64,000 nt of DNA from Micromonospora kangleipakensis (GTDB taxonomy: Bacteria; Actinomycetota; Actinomycetes; Mycobacteriales; Micromonosporaceae), in NCBI RefSeq assembly GCF_004217615.1, contig NZ_SHLD01000001.1, forward strand, positions 3,596,001 through 3,660,000. The letters run 5' to 3'. Shown here in pieces: positions 27,074-35,757 of the stretch. Within the stretch, counting starts at the first letter, position 1; each line of letters starts with the position of its first letter. The position numbers and the translations under genes were made by a program. The notes below the pieces were generated by a model, which did no database searches, had not been told where the DNA came from, and worked only from the letters and a program-made list of their open reading frames with translations.

Positions 27074-27165
27074 GCAAGGGCACGGTCGCCGACATGACCG
27101 CCGCACGAGTGCGCCGCAGGAAGATCCTCAACGGACTGATCAACGAATACTCTCAGGCCGCGTAG
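27074..27165 (+). pseudogene. IS-B-type transposase C-terminal scrap
   Basis: The plus frame ends RRRKILNGLINEYSQAA and stops at TAG 27163-27165, resembling the IS-B C-terminus. It directly abuts the IS-A right end. The following 210 bp up to the LacI gene hold nothing I recognise. Confidence 0.5.
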
Positions 27166-27375
27166 CTGTGACCGCTTTCCGAGCGGTACAGGCCTTCCGG
27201 GTGACGGGCCAGCCGGTCAGCCACTGCGCCCCGCTGCCGGAGTTGTTGGCGCCCTACACCACCACGTGCTCGGCCTCAGCGTCCCGCATCACCTGGTCGA
27301 GGGCGGCGTTCGGCGCGCCATCCTGGCTGAACCTCGGGTGCCGGCGGACGGGCTGGTCGTGCCTGCGGTCATCTG

Positions 27376-28440
27376 TCACCTGCGGGACGGGCGTGCCGTG
27401 GAGCCGCGCACGACGAGCGACAGGGGGAGGAGAACCGACCGCGAGGGGCGGGCGGAGTCCTCGAACAGCTCCAGCAGCATGTGGGCCGCCTCCACCCCGA
27501 CCTGGTGGTGCGGAACCGCGATCGTCGTCAAGGGCGGACGCAGCTTGTCCAGGAAGGGCATGTCGTTGAAGCCGACCACGCTGATATCTCGAGGACAGGA
27601 GATCCTTCGTTCGGCGAAGACGTCGTAGCACCCGAGGGCGATCAGGTCGTTGCCGGCGACGATCGCGCTCGGGTCCGCTCCGGAGTCCAGGAGGTGCCGC
27701 AGGGCCCGCGCGCCCGCGTCCTCCGTCCAGTACTCGCAGGCGACGATCAGCGATGGGTCGTCATCGAGACCGTGCTCGTGTCGGGCTGTGCGGAACGCGT
27801 TTGCGCGGGCGACACCCGTGGAGGTGCTGGTCGGGCCGGCCAGGTGTGCGATCCGGGTGTGCCCGAGCCCGGCGAGGTGCTTGACGGCCATGGCGATCCC
27901 CGCCGCATCGTCGGGGGTGACGCAGGGAACGTCGACGTTCTCGGAGCGGCGGTTGACCAGCACCATCTGGACGCCCTGCTGGTGCAGCTCCTGCAGCAGG
28001 GGGTGGTCGAGGCGGGCCGTGGCGATGATGAACCCTTCGACCTGCCGCGACCGGAGTGAGGCCACGAGGGCCTCCTCCCGGGCCGGGTCGTTGTCGGTGT
28101 TGACGATCAGGGCGCTGTAGCCGGCAGGTCCGAGGACGTCCTCGATGCCGCGGACGATCGGGGGGAACAGCGGGTTGGTCAGGTCCGGGATAACGAGCCC
28201 GATCGTTCGCGACTTTGCGGTCTTCAGGCTGCGTGCGATCGGGTTCGGTTGGTATCCGAGCGACTCAGCCGCCTTCAGCACCCGCCGGGCCGTCTCCGCG
28301 TTCACCAGTCGCCGCGTCTCGGGGTTCAGGGCTCGGGAAGCGGTGGCGGCGTGAACCCCCGCAGCTTCGGCGACGTCGCGGAGGGTGGGGTTGGGCACGG
28401 CAGTGATGATAGTGCGGCTTTTGCGTATTGGCCTGCTCAT
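27376..28440 (-). CDS. LacI-family transcriptional repressor
   Basis: 354 residues from ATG 28440 (GAGGGG upstream; a GTG at about 28398 is possible). The DNA-binding helix-turn-helix is PTLRDVAEAAGVHAATASRA with hinge GYQPNPIARSLKTAKSRTIG. The periplasmic-binding-fold core follows (LVIPDLTNPLFPPIVRGIED, VNRRSENVDVPCVTPDDAAG, ISVVGFNDMPFLDKLRPPLT). It is the last gene of a leftward operon with an MFS carrier and a binding-protein-like gene. Five palindromes of LacI operator type lie at nearby promoters, so it is the likely repressor of the catabolic island, released by a pathway compound. Confidence 0.9.
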   Translation of the reverse strand: MSRPIRKSRTIITAVPNPTLRDVAEAAGVHAATASRALNPETRRLVNAETARRVLKAAESLGYQPNPIARSLKTAKSRTIGLVIPDLTNPLFPPIVRGIEDVLGPAGYSALIVNTDNDPAREEALVASLRSRQVEGFIIATARLDHPLLQELHQQGVQMVLVNRRSENVDVPCVTPDDAAGIAMAVKHLAGLGHTRIAHLAGPTSTSTGVARANAFRTARHEHGLDDDPSLIVACEYWTEDAGARALRHLLDSGADPSAIVAGNDLIALGCYDVFAERRISCPRDISVVGFNDMPFLDKLRPPLTTIAVPHHQVGVEAAHMLLELFEDSARPSRSVLLPLSLVVRGSTARPSRR

Positions 28441-28450
28441 CGTCCACCCC

Positions 28451-29632
28451 TCACGCCGGTTCCTCCTCCGACCGGCGCCACGTCGCGCGGCCCCACACCG
28501 CGAGCAGCGCGAGCGGGACGCTTGTGGCAGCAGCGAGCAGGAAGATCTCTCGGTAGCGGTCGTCCTGGGCGAGGCCGGAGACCACGACGGCGGCGACGGC
28601 GCTGCCGATGAACAGTGACCCGGCGAAGAGGGACACGACCGTCGCCCGGGCTCCCGGCAGCACCTCCGTCGCCCATGTCTGCAAGGAGGAGTGCATGGCG
28701 GCCCAGGCAAGGCCGAGCAGGAGCGCGACCAGCAGGGCCACCGCCGGCGCCTGGGACACCGCCATGACGATGCAGCCCACGAGGGCCGCGGCGCCGCCCA
28801 GACCGATCAGCCGAGAGGGATGCAGGTCCCTGGAGAGACGCCCTACGAGGCGCGCGGACACGACGACGGCGACGCCGTAGCCGGCGGTGACGCTGCCGGC
28901 CACCGAGGAGCTCACCCCCGTTGCCTCCACCGCCGGCGGCAGCAGGGTGAGCGCGCCGAGCAGGACTGCACCCTCGATGAAGGCCAGCAGGAGGACCAGC
29001 ACGGTCACCCGCGACCGCATCGCCTGCACGAGCGGTGCGACCACGGTCCGGTGCGTGCGGGTTACCGCCGGTTCGGCGAGGCGCCCCAGGCCGCCGGCCA
29101 GCAGCAGCGCGGAGCCCCCGGTGATGAGGAAGGCCAGACGCCACGTTGCCACGTGCGCCAGGAGGCCAGCCAGTGTGGACGCCATCGCTGTACCGAGCGC
29201 GACCCCGACCATGAGCCGGGTGATCTGGTTCTGTCGTTCTGGTGCGGGGACCGTATCGCCGATGTAGATCAGCGCGGCGGGAAAGGCCGCTCCGAAGAAG
29301 CCGCCGGCCAGGCAGCGGAAGACCGCCAACGCGAGCACCGAACCGGCGAGTGCCGAGGCTGCGGTGGTGAGCGCCGACAGGATGAGCGTGATGCGCAACG
29401 TCCGGACGAGCCCCAGCCGGTCCGACACGAGCCCCCAGACCGGTTGCATGAGGCCGTACGCCACGAAGTAGGCGCCCGCCGCCTGGACGGCGCGGGACAG
29501 GGGCACGTCGAGGTCGACCGCGATGGCGAGCAGCATCGGGGGCATGGCAAAGCGGTCCAGCGTGGTGGCGAACGCGGTGTACTGCAGCAGCCGGATCGGC
29601 GAGGACCAGCCCCGGGAGGCCATGCCGCTCAT
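28451..29632 (-). CDS. Major facilitator superfamily transporter
   Basis: About 393 residues; the start is ATG 29632 (TGATG overlap with the upstream gene) or GTG 29635. Twelve hydrophobic segments are expected. The loop 2-3 signature is GLVSDRLGLVRTLRITLILS, and a repeat-like LVGRLSRDLHPSRLIGLGG lies in the second half. It is an inner-membrane secondary carrier. The position between a LacI repressor and a solute-binding-like protein suggests uptake of the island's substrate or export of an intermediate. Confidence 0.88.
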   Translation of the reverse strand: MSGMASRGWSSPIRLLQYTAFATTLDRFAMPPMLLAIAVDLDVPLSRAVQAAGAYFVAYGLMQPVWGLVSDRLGLVRTLRITLILSALTTAASALAGSVLALAVFRCLAGGFFGAAFPAALIYIGDTVPAPERQNQITRLMVGVALGTAMASTLAGLLAHVATWRLAFLITGGSALLLAGGLGRLAEPAVTRTHRTVVAPLVQAMRSRVTVLVLLLAFIEGAVLLGALTLLPPAVEATGVSSSVAGSVTAGYGVAVVVSARLVGRLSRDLHPSRLIGLGGAAALVGCIVMAVSQAPAVALLVALLLGLAWAAMHSSLQTWATEVLPGARATVVSLFAGSLFIGSAVAAVVVSGLAQDDRYREIFLLAAATSVPLALLAVWGRATWRRSEEEPA

Positions 29633-30543
29633 CACGGCTTCGAGGAGACGTACGACACCAGACCCGACTCGGGAGCCAATGCCTCGGCGAGCACGTCCCG
29701 ACCGTCCCTCCAGGTCGGGAGGTAGCGTCGGCGCAGGTCCACGACGGTCGTGAGTGCCGCCAGGTCGACCGCCGTGTCGAGGACCAGGCCCTCGCTGCTG
29801 CTCTGCAGGCGTGCCACGTAGCGCCGGGCCAGGTCCCCGGCAAGGCCGAGCACCGACGCGGCCTCCTCCACGGCCGCTGTCTCTGCTGTTCCGTGACAGA
29901 TGTCGCGAGCCGTTTCCCTCAGGGCGTCACCGAAGCGACGCGCCGGCTCGAGGAAGCGCTCGCCCACAACACTGACGACCGTGCCGAGGTAGGGCGAGCA
30001 CACATCGCTCACCCGGGCAAGGGTGACCGCTCCCGCTGCTTCAGCCAGCAGCTCGTTGCCCGCGTTGAGCATCGTCGCGTCACACTCACCGGCCAGCAGG
30101 GCTTCGAGTCGCCTGGGCGTCGAGCCGAGGGTCAGGAGATCGTACTCGTCCCTCCCGACGCCCAGCGACTCGGCGAGCGCATACATCGCGAGGGCGAAAC
30201 CAGAGGTCGATACGTCGACACCCACCCGAGCACCTCGAAGCTGCTCGGGCGCAAGACCCCGCCTGCCGTAGAGCCCCAGCCCCAGGCCGCGGTCCACGGC
30301 GCTGACGATGCGGGCGTCGGCCTTGACCCCCAACGGGTTCTCCAGGCTGAACCGGTACGCCACCACGTTGTCAGGGCTGGTGAGCGCGACGTCGATCTCG
30401 CCCGCGATCAGGGAGCGGAACTGCGCGGGGGAGGACGGCACTGCCACCTCCGCCACCTCGAGACTCTGTTCCTCCAGCCGCCCGGTGCGCCGCGCCACGG
30501 CGAGCAGGACCGACGGGGTGAAGGATCCGACAACCAGTTCCAC
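29632..30543 (-). CDS. NMT1/THI5-like (ABC substrate-binding fold) protein without signal peptide
   Basis: 303 residues from GTG 30543, which has GAGGAG upstream. The open frame continues further upstream but those codons cover the operator and promoter. The fold is suggested by LVVGSFTPSVLLAVARRTGR, AQFRSLIAGEIDVALTSPDN and LRGARVGVDVSTSGFALAMY. Relatives bind small organic acids or thiamine precursors outside the cell, but this start leaves no signal peptide, so the protein appears cytosolic. Translation is coupled to the MFS gene by overlap. It could be a ligand-binding accessory or enzyme. Confidence 0.7.
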   Translation of the reverse strand: MELVVGSFTPSVLLAVARRTGRLEEQSLEVAEVAVPSSPAQFRSLIAGEIDVALTSPDNVVAYRFSLENPLGVKADARIVSAVDRGLGLGLYGRRGLAPEQLRGARVGVDVSTSGFALAMYALAESLGVGRDEYDLLTLGSTPRRLEALLAGECDATMLNAGNELLAEAAGAVTLARVSDVCSPYLGTVVSVVGERFLEPARRFGDALRETARDICHGTAETAAVEEAASVLGLAGDLARRYVARLQSSSEGLVLDTAVDLAALTTVVDLRRRYLPTWRDGRDVLAEALAPESGLVSYVSSKP

Positions 30544-30597
30544 CTGCGTCTCCTCATTCTCCGCCGCCCTGACGTTGCTGGGCAGACTAGCGCAACG

Positions 30598-30611
30598 TGC
30601 AGTCGATTGCA
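30598..30611. promoter_or_regulatory. LacI-type operator O1
   Basis: TGCAGTCGATTGCA, near-palindromic, 55 bp upstream of the GTG of the leftward binding-protein/MFS/lacI operon. It shares the TGCAnnCGnTTGCA pattern with O2-O5 and so is a candidate autoregulatory site. Confidence 0.6.
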
Positions 30612-30667
30612 GTAGTCCAGCCCCGAAGTTTCCCATCCCTGGCGCGCGATCGAGCTGAGCGGTGTGC

Positions 30668-30710
30668 TTGACATGCCATAGGGGGCGCAGAGAGACTGCA
30701 GTCGTTTGCA
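30668..30710 (+). promoter_or_regulatory. Promoter and LacI-type operator O2 for the C-C hydrolase gene
   Basis: TTGACA (30668-30673), an 18-bp spacer and GAGACT (30692-30697) make a sigma-70-like promoter. TGCAGTCGTTTGCA (30697-30710) begins at the last base of the -10 box and would cover the start point. The hydrolase GTG is at 30738. Confidence 0.6.
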
Positions 30711-30737
30711 GGAGTCGGATCCCGGGGAGGTCGAGGA

Positions 30738-31838
30738 GTGGCAGACACGGACGCAAGGGTGGCCTCGGCCATCGCCCACTGGGCCCCCCGCTTCACCACC
30801 AACGGAGTCACCGTCTGGGACTTTCAGCGGATCACCGCAAGCGTCAACCGCTGGGAGGACTGGTGCCGGGCATGGTCCGAGGTGGGTGCGGAGCACGAGC
30901 GCCTCGGTCGGGACGCCCTCGCGCAGGACCGGCTTCTCTCCGCCGGACAGCACCTGACCCAGGCGGCCGTCTACTACCACTTCGGCAAGTTCGTCTTCGT
31001 GGAAGACCTCGAGCAGATGCGCCGGGCCCATGAGCGGGCGGTTCGCTGCTACCGCGACGCGCTGCCTCACCTGCGACGACCTGGCCGGCGGGTGGAGTTC
31101 CCGTTCGAGGGAGCCAGCCTGGTCGGCGTGCTCCGGCTACCTGAGGGTGAGGGCCCCCACCCGGTCGTGCTCATGATCCCCGGCCTGGACTCGACCAAGG
31201 AGGAGCTGCACAGCACGGCGGAGACGTTCCTCGACCGTGGCCTGGCCACCTTCAGCGTCGACGGCCCCGGGCAGGGCGAGGCGGAGTACGACCTGCCGAT
31301 CAGGGGCGACTGGACTGCGCCCGCCGAGGCGCTTTTCTCGGTTCTCCTTGAGATGCCTGAGGTGGACAGCGACCGGATCGCCGTGTGGGGGGTGAGCCTG
31401 GGCGGTTACTACGCACCACGGATCGCTGCCGCCCTCGGGGACCGGCTGAAGGCTTGCGTCGCCCTCGCCGGCCCGTTCAACTTCGGGGAGTGCTGGGAGG
31501 GCCTCCCCGAGGTCACCCGCAAGACGTTCGAGGTCCGCTCGCGGGCACGCGACGAGGCGCAGGCGCGGGGGATCGCCCTCACCCTGTCGCTGGAGAAGTC
31601 CGCGTCCGAGATCACCGTCCCGCTGCTGATCGTCTTCGGCCGGCAGGACCGGCTGATTCCGTGGCACCACGCCGAGCGATTGCGGCGTGAGGCGGGTGGA
31701 GAGGTGGAGCTGGTCATGCTCGAAAACGGCAACCACGGCTGCGCGAACGTCGCCCCCTGGCACCGGCCCTACACCGCCGACTGGCTCGCGCGGAAGCTCG
31801 GGGCAGCCGGGTCCGCACACCCCAGATCTTCGGCTTGA
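30738..31838 (+). CDS. C-C bond hydrolase, 2,6-dihydroxypseudooxynicotine hydrolase/FrsA-like
   Basis: 366 residues from GTG 30738 (GGAGG upstream). An N-terminal helical part of about 115 residues (VTVWDFQRITASVNRWEDWC, AVYYHFGKFVFVEDLEQMRR) precedes an alpha/beta hydrolase. Triad: Ser220 in VWGVSLGGYYA, Asp304 in FGRQDRLIP, His333 in ENGNHGC. Glu251 (FNFGECWEG) sits where the nicotine-pathway enzyme has its substrate-binding Glu (from memory of its structure). Length and domain order match that enzyme, which hydrolyses the bond between a dihydroxypyridine ring and an acyl side chain. A related retro-acylation is likely here; the exact substrate is unknown. Confidence 0.82.
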   Translation: MADTDARVASAIAHWAPRFTTNGVTVWDFQRITASVNRWEDWCRAWSEVGAEHERLGRDALAQDRLLSAGQHLTQAAVYYHFGKFVFVEDLEQMRRAHERAVRCYRDALPHLRRPGRRVEFPFEGASLVGVLRLPEGEGPHPVVLMIPGLDSTKEELHSTAETFLDRGLATFSVDGPGQGEAEYDLPIRGDWTAPAEALFSVLLEMPEVDSDRIAVWGVSLGGYYAPRIAAALGDRLKACVALAGPFNFGECWEGLPEVTRKTFEVRSRARDEAQARGIALTLSLEKSASEITVPLLIVFGRQDRLIPWHHAERLRREAGGEVELVMLENGNHGCANVAPWHRPYTADWLARKLGAAGSAHPRSSA

Positions 31839-31881
31839 CTCGAGAATCAGCCGTTACTACTTTGTTATACAAACGATTGCA
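31835..31881 (+). promoter_or_regulatory. Promoter with overlapping operators (O3 and a TTTGT-ACAAA palindrome)
   Basis: TTGACT (31835-31840), 17-bp spacer, TACTTT (31858-31863). TTTGTTATACAAA (31861-31873) is a palindrome like GntR/FCD operators. The complement of 31868-31881 is TGCAATCGTTTGTA, close to O1, O2, O4 and O5. Both would cover the start point of the hydroxyacid dehydrogenase/M24/aldehyde dehydrogenase operon, suggesting double control. Confidence 0.6.
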
Positions 31882-31892
31882 AAGGCAGGCTC

Positions 31893-32852
31893 ATGACAAG
31901 CAACAGTGACTCCACCGATCTGACGGTGGGTTGGATCGGGACCGGCCGGATGGGCTTCGCCATGGCCCGCCGTCTCGGCAAGGGGGGCGTGGATCTCGCC
32001 GCCTGGAACCGCACCCGGGCCAAGGCCGAACCCCTAGCCGAGGTCGGCAGCACCGTGGTGGACTCGATCGCCGAGCTGCGGGACCGCGACGTTGTGTTCA
32101 CGATGGTCTCCACCCCGTCCGACCTGGAGCAGGTGCTCCTCGGCGAGGGTGGCCTGCTTGAGGACCGCGACCACGTCCCCGGCGTCGTCGTGGACTGCTC
32201 CACCGTCTCGACCGAGTCGTCGGAGCGGATGCGGGAGGCCTGCACGGAACGCGGTGTGGCCTTCCTCGCCGCGCCGGTGAGCGGCAACGGCAAGGTGGTC
32301 AAGGCCGGCGGGCTCAGCCTGGTCGTCTCCGGGCCCGAGGAGACCTACCACCTCGTCGCTCCACTGCTGGCGCACCTGGGCAAGTCGGTCACGTATGTCG
32401 GTCAGGGTGATGTCGCGCGGCTGGTCAAGATCTGCCACAACCTGTTCCTGGGCGTGGTGACCCAGTCGCTGGTCGAGATCACCGTCCTGGCCGAGAAGGG
32501 CGGCGTCTCCCGGGCGGCCTTCCTCGACTTCCTGAACAACAGCGTGATGGGCTCGGTGTTCTCCCGGTACAAGACGCCGGCGTTCGTGAACCTCGACTAC
32601 ACCCCCACCTTCACGCCGACCCTGCTGCGGAAGGATTTCGACCTCGGTCTTGCCGCGGCTCGTCAGCTCGACGTACCCATGCCGGTCGCCGCAGCCACCG
32701 CCCAGCTGGTGCAGGCCACGGTGAGCAGCGGCCGCATCGACGAGGACTTCGCGATCCTCCTCGACCAGCAGGCGGCGGCCTCGGGCCTCGTGCTCAAGCC
32801 GGAGGACGTCGTCGTCGACGACGGGCTGAGCGCAGCGGACGAGGTGAACTAG
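31893..32852 (+). CDS. NAD(P)-dependent beta-hydroxyacid dehydrogenase (HIBADH family)
   Basis: 319 residues from ATG 31893 (AAAGG upstream). The Rossmann start VGWIGTGRMGFAMARRL fits NAD(P). DCSTVSTESSERM and AAPVSGNGKVVKAGGLSLVV are the substrate-binding motifs of the 3-hydroxyisobutyrate/tartronate-semialdehyde group. The catalytic Lys is K179 in LVKICHNLFLG. It should oxidise a beta-hydroxy acid or reduce a semialdehyde. The first gene of a three-gene operon: 2 bp separate it from the M24 gene. Confidence 0.85.
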   Translation: MTSNSDSTDLTVGWIGTGRMGFAMARRLGKGGVDLAAWNRTRAKAEPLAEVGSTVVDSIAELRDRDVVFTMVSTPSDLEQVLLGEGGLLEDRDHVPGVVVDCSTVSTESSERMREACTERGVAFLAAPVSGNGKVVKAGGLSLVVSGPEETYHLVAPLLAHLGKSVTYVGQGDVARLVKICHNLFLGVVTQSLVEITVLAEKGGVSRAAFLDFLNNSVMGSVFSRYKTPAFVNLDYTPTFTPTLLRKDFDLGLAAARQLDVPMPVAAATAQLVQATVSSGRIDEDFAILLDQQAAASGLVLKPEDVVVDDGLSAADEVN

Positions 32853-32854
32853 CC

Positions 32855-34111
32855 ATGGGACCGTCAGCTCCGGCCGCCGCACCCATGGCCGCCCCCGGTC
32901 ACATGGGCGTCGACTACGAGCAGCGCGTCGACTTCGACAGGCTGCGGAAGTACCGCCTCTCTCGGGCGAAGGCCTCCCTGGAGGCCAGCGAGTGCGGTGC
33001 CTTCCTGCTCTTCGACTTCTACAACATCCGGTACACCACCCAGACCTGGATCGGTGGTGCCCTCGGCGACAAGATGACGCGCTACGCGCTGCTCACCCGG
33101 GACGGCGAGCCGATCCTCTGGGACTTCGGCTCGGCCGCACGGCACCACCGCCTCTACTCGCCCTGGCTGGAACCGACCAACTGCCATGCCGGCATGCTCG
33201 GGCTCCGCGGCGCCATCGCCCCCACCGCCGGCCTCATGGAGCAGGCGGTGCGGCAGATCAAGGGCCTGCTCGAGGACGCCGGAGTCGCGGACGCCCCGGT
33301 CGGCGTCGACATCGTGGAGCCGCCGTTCCTCTTCGAGATGCAACGGCAAGGGCTCACCGTGGTCGACGCCCAGCAGCTCATGCTCGACGCGCGGCAGATC
33401 AAGTCCCCCGACGAGATCATGCTGCTGACCCAGGCCGCCGCGATGGTCGACGGCGTCTACCAGGACATCGTGGAGGTCCTCAAGCCCGGGATCCGGGAGA
33501 ACGAGATCGTCGCTCTGGCCAACAAGCGGCTCTACGAGATGGGGTCCGACCAGGTCGAGGCGATCAACGCCGTCTCGGGTGAGCGGTGCAACCCTCACCC
33601 GCACAACTTCTCCGACCGCCTGATCCGGCCAGGCGACCAGGCCTTCTTCGACATCATCCACTCGTTCAACGGCTACCGCACCTGCTACTACCGCACATTC
33701 AGCGTGGGCAGTGCGACCCCGAGCCAGCGTGACGCCTACACCAAGGCCCGGGAGTGGATGGACGCCTCGATCAACATGATCAAGCCAGGTGTCGGCACCG
33801 ACGAGGTGGCGGCGGTGTGGCCGAAGGCGGAGGAGTTCGGGTTCGAGAACGAGATGGCAGCTTTCGGCCTCCAGTTCGGCCACGGGCTGGGCCTCGGCCT
33901 CCACGAGCGTCCGATCATCTCCCGGCTCAACAGCATGAAGGAGCCGATCGAGCTTCAGCCCGGCATGGTGTTCGCGCTGGAGACCTACTGCCCGGCCAGC
34001 GACGGCTTCTCGGCGGCGCGGATCGAGGAGGAGGTTGTGGTGACGCCGGAGGGGCCTCGGATCCTCACCCTCTTCCCGGCCCAGGACCTCGTGGTCGCCA
34101 ACCCGTACTGA
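32855..34111 (+). CDS. M24-family (pita-bread) enzyme lacking a metal-binding Asp
   Basis: 418 residues from ATG 32855. The N-terminal creatinase-like domain runs to about 175; the catalytic pita-bread domain starts near ARQIKSPDEIMLLTQAA. Aligning the five M24 metal ligands: D266 (FFDIIHSFNG) present; the second Asp (normally GYxxD.tRTF) is Cys277 in GYRTCYYRTF; H343 (FGHGLGLGLHERP), E376 (MVFALETYC) and E391/E392 (ARIEEEVVV) present. A canonical two-metal peptidase is therefore unlikely. Creatinase in this family works without metal, cleaving a C-N bond, so a non-peptidase hydrolase or lyase is my inference. Confidence 0.8.
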   Translation: MGPSAPAAAPMAAPGHMGVDYEQRVDFDRLRKYRLSRAKASLEASECGAFLLFDFYNIRYTTQTWIGGALGDKMTRYALLTRDGEPILWDFGSAARHHRLYSPWLEPTNCHAGMLGLRGAIAPTAGLMEQAVRQIKGLLEDAGVADAPVGVDIVEPPFLFEMQRQGLTVVDAQQLMLDARQIKSPDEIMLLTQAAAMVDGVYQDIVEVLKPGIRENEIVALANKRLYEMGSDQVEAINAVSGERCNPHPHNFSDRLIRPGDQAFFDIIHSFNGYRTCYYRTFSVGSATPSQRDAYTKAREWMDASINMIKPGVGTDEVAAVWPKAEEFGFENEMAAFGLQFGHGLGLGLHERPIISRLNSMKEPIELQPGMVFALETYCPASDGFSAARIEEEVVVTPEGPRILTLFPAQDLVVANPY

Positions 34112-34173
34112 GCCGACCTGGCGGCACCCCTGCTCCTTCTCTCGTGTCCACTTCTCTCGAAAGGCGACACCCC

Positions 34174-35646
34174 ATGCCCGAGACGACCTCTGCCCCCAGT
34201 CCTCTCCGGGTTGCCGACCTGCTCACCGACCTGTACGTCGGTGGCAAGGCGGTGCCCGCCGCCGACGGCGGTCGCTTCGACGTGGTCGACCCGGCGACCG
34301 GCTCGGTGATCACCACCGTCGCAGACGGCACCGTCCAGGACGCGATCGCTGCCGTGGACGCAGCCGAACAGGCGGCGGCGGAGTGGGCGGCGACCCCCCC
34401 GCGTCAGCGCGCCGAGATTCTCCGCCGGGCGTTCGAGCTGATGACCGCGCAGGCCGACGACCTGGCCAGGCTGATCACGCTCGAGAACGGGAAGGCGCTG
34501 GCCGACGCCCACGGGGAGGTGGCCTATGCCGCCGAGTTCTTCCGCTGGTACTCGGAGGAGGCGGTCCGGGCAACCGGCGAGGTGGTGACGGCCCCCTCTG
34601 GGACGAACAAGATTCTGGTGTTGCAGCAGCCGGTCGGCATCTGCGTACTCGTCACCCCGTGGAACTTCCCGGCCGCCATGGCGACCCGGAAGATCGGTCC
34701 CGCACTGGCGGCCGGGTGCACCATGGTGCTCAAGCCCGCGAGCGACACGCCGCTGACCGCGCTCGCCATGGCCCGCATCCTGCAGGACGCCGGCGTGCCA
34801 GCAGGGGTCGTCAACGTCCTGCCCGCCCGTCGTTCGGGTGCCGTCGTCTCGGCGATGCTGCACGACCCGCGGGTCCGCAAGCTGTCGTTCACCGGCAGCA
34901 CCGAGGTGGGCAGGATCCTGCTGCGCGAGGCCGCGGACCAGGTGATCAACTGCTCCATGGAGCTGGGCGGCAACGCCCCGTTCCTCGTGTTCGCCGACGC
35001 CGACCTGGATGCCGCTGTCGACGGCGCCATGGTCGCGAAGATGCGCAACGCCGGTGAGGCGTGCACGGCCGCAAACCGGTTCTACGTCGAGGCCTCCATC
35101 GCCGACGAGTTCAGCAGGCGGCTCGCGGAGCGGATGAAGGCGCTCCGCGTCGGGCCCGGGCTGGACGAAACCAACCAGGTGGGCCCGCTGGTCAACGACG
35201 ACACCGCCGCCAAGGTCGAGGAGCTGGTTCGGGGCGCGGTCGACGCGGGCGCGAAGGCCGTGGTCGGTGGCCGGCGTCCAGAGCGCGAGGGCTTCTACTA
35301 CGAGCCCACCGTGCTGCTCGACGTCACCCCGGACTCACCGATCCTGAAGGAGGAGATCTTCGGGCCGGTGGCGCCGATCGTGACGTTCGAGGACGAGGCC
35401 GAGGCGATCCGGCAGGCCAACACCACCGAGTACGGACTGGTGTCGTACGTGTTCACCGGCGACCTGGCGCGCGGCCTGCGGGTCAGCGAGGCGCTGGACT
35501 CCGGCATGGTCGGCCTCAACCGTGGCCTGGTCAGCGACCCGGCCGCCCCGTTCGGCGGCACCAAGCAGAGCGGCGTGGGCCGGGAGGGCGGCCACCACGG
35601 GATGCTGGACTACCTGGAGGCGAAGTACATCGCCGTGCAATGGTGA
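34174..35646 (+). CDS. NAD(P)-dependent aldehyde dehydrogenase (succinate-semialdehyde type)
   Basis: 490 residues from ATG 34174 (AAAGG upstream). Cofactor region VTPWNFPAAMATRKIGPALA and KPASDTPLTALAMA; SFTGSTEVGRILL; general base Glu263 in MELGGNAPFLVF; nucleophile Cys297 in RNAGEACTAANRFYV. Overall pattern resembles GabD/succinate-semialdehyde dehydrogenases. In the nicotine pathway a similar enzyme finishes the side chain released by the C-C hydrolase, so it may do the same here. It ends before a strong bidirectional hairpin. Confidence 0.85.
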   Translation: MPETTSAPSPLRVADLLTDLYVGGKAVPAADGGRFDVVDPATGSVITTVADGTVQDAIAAVDAAEQAAAEWAATPPRQRAEILRRAFELMTAQADDLARLITLENGKALADAHGEVAYAAEFFRWYSEEAVRATGEVVTAPSGTNKILVLQQPVGICVLVTPWNFPAAMATRKIGPALAAGCTMVLKPASDTPLTALAMARILQDAGVPAGVVNVLPARRSGAVVSAMLHDPRVRKLSFTGSTEVGRILLREAADQVINCSMELGGNAPFLVFADADLDAAVDGAMVAKMRNAGEACTAANRFYVEASIADEFSRRLAERMKALRVGPGLDETNQVGPLVNDDTAAKVEELVRGAVDAGAKAVVGGRRPEREGFYYEPTVLLDVTPDSPILKEEIFGPVAPIVTFEDEAEAIRQANTTEYGLVSYVFTGDLARGLRVSEALDSGMVGLNRGLVSDPAAPFGGTKQSGVGREGGHHGMLDYLEAKYIAVQW

Positions 35647-35695
35647 CCCCGGCCAAGAAGAACAGCGGCAAGGAGAACGGCGGACACGAACAGTA

Positions 35696-35743
35696 GACAC
35701 AACAGCGGCGGCCATCCTCGCGGATGGCCGCCGCTGTTGTGTC
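35696..35743. terminator. Bidirectional hairpin terminator
   Basis: A perfect 22-bp stem with the four-base loop TCGC: the left arm begins GACACAACAGCGG at 35696 and the right arm ends at 35743. It lies between two convergent genes and has no U-tract on either side. It probably ends transcription from both. Confidence 0.8.
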
Positions 35744-35757
35744 CCGGGCTGCAGCCC

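Noticed and set aside
30738..31838. Assignment as the true nicotine-pathway hydrolase
   Set aside because: The neighbours lack amine oxidases and the three-subunit ketone dehydrogenase of that pathway, so only family-level similarity is claimed.
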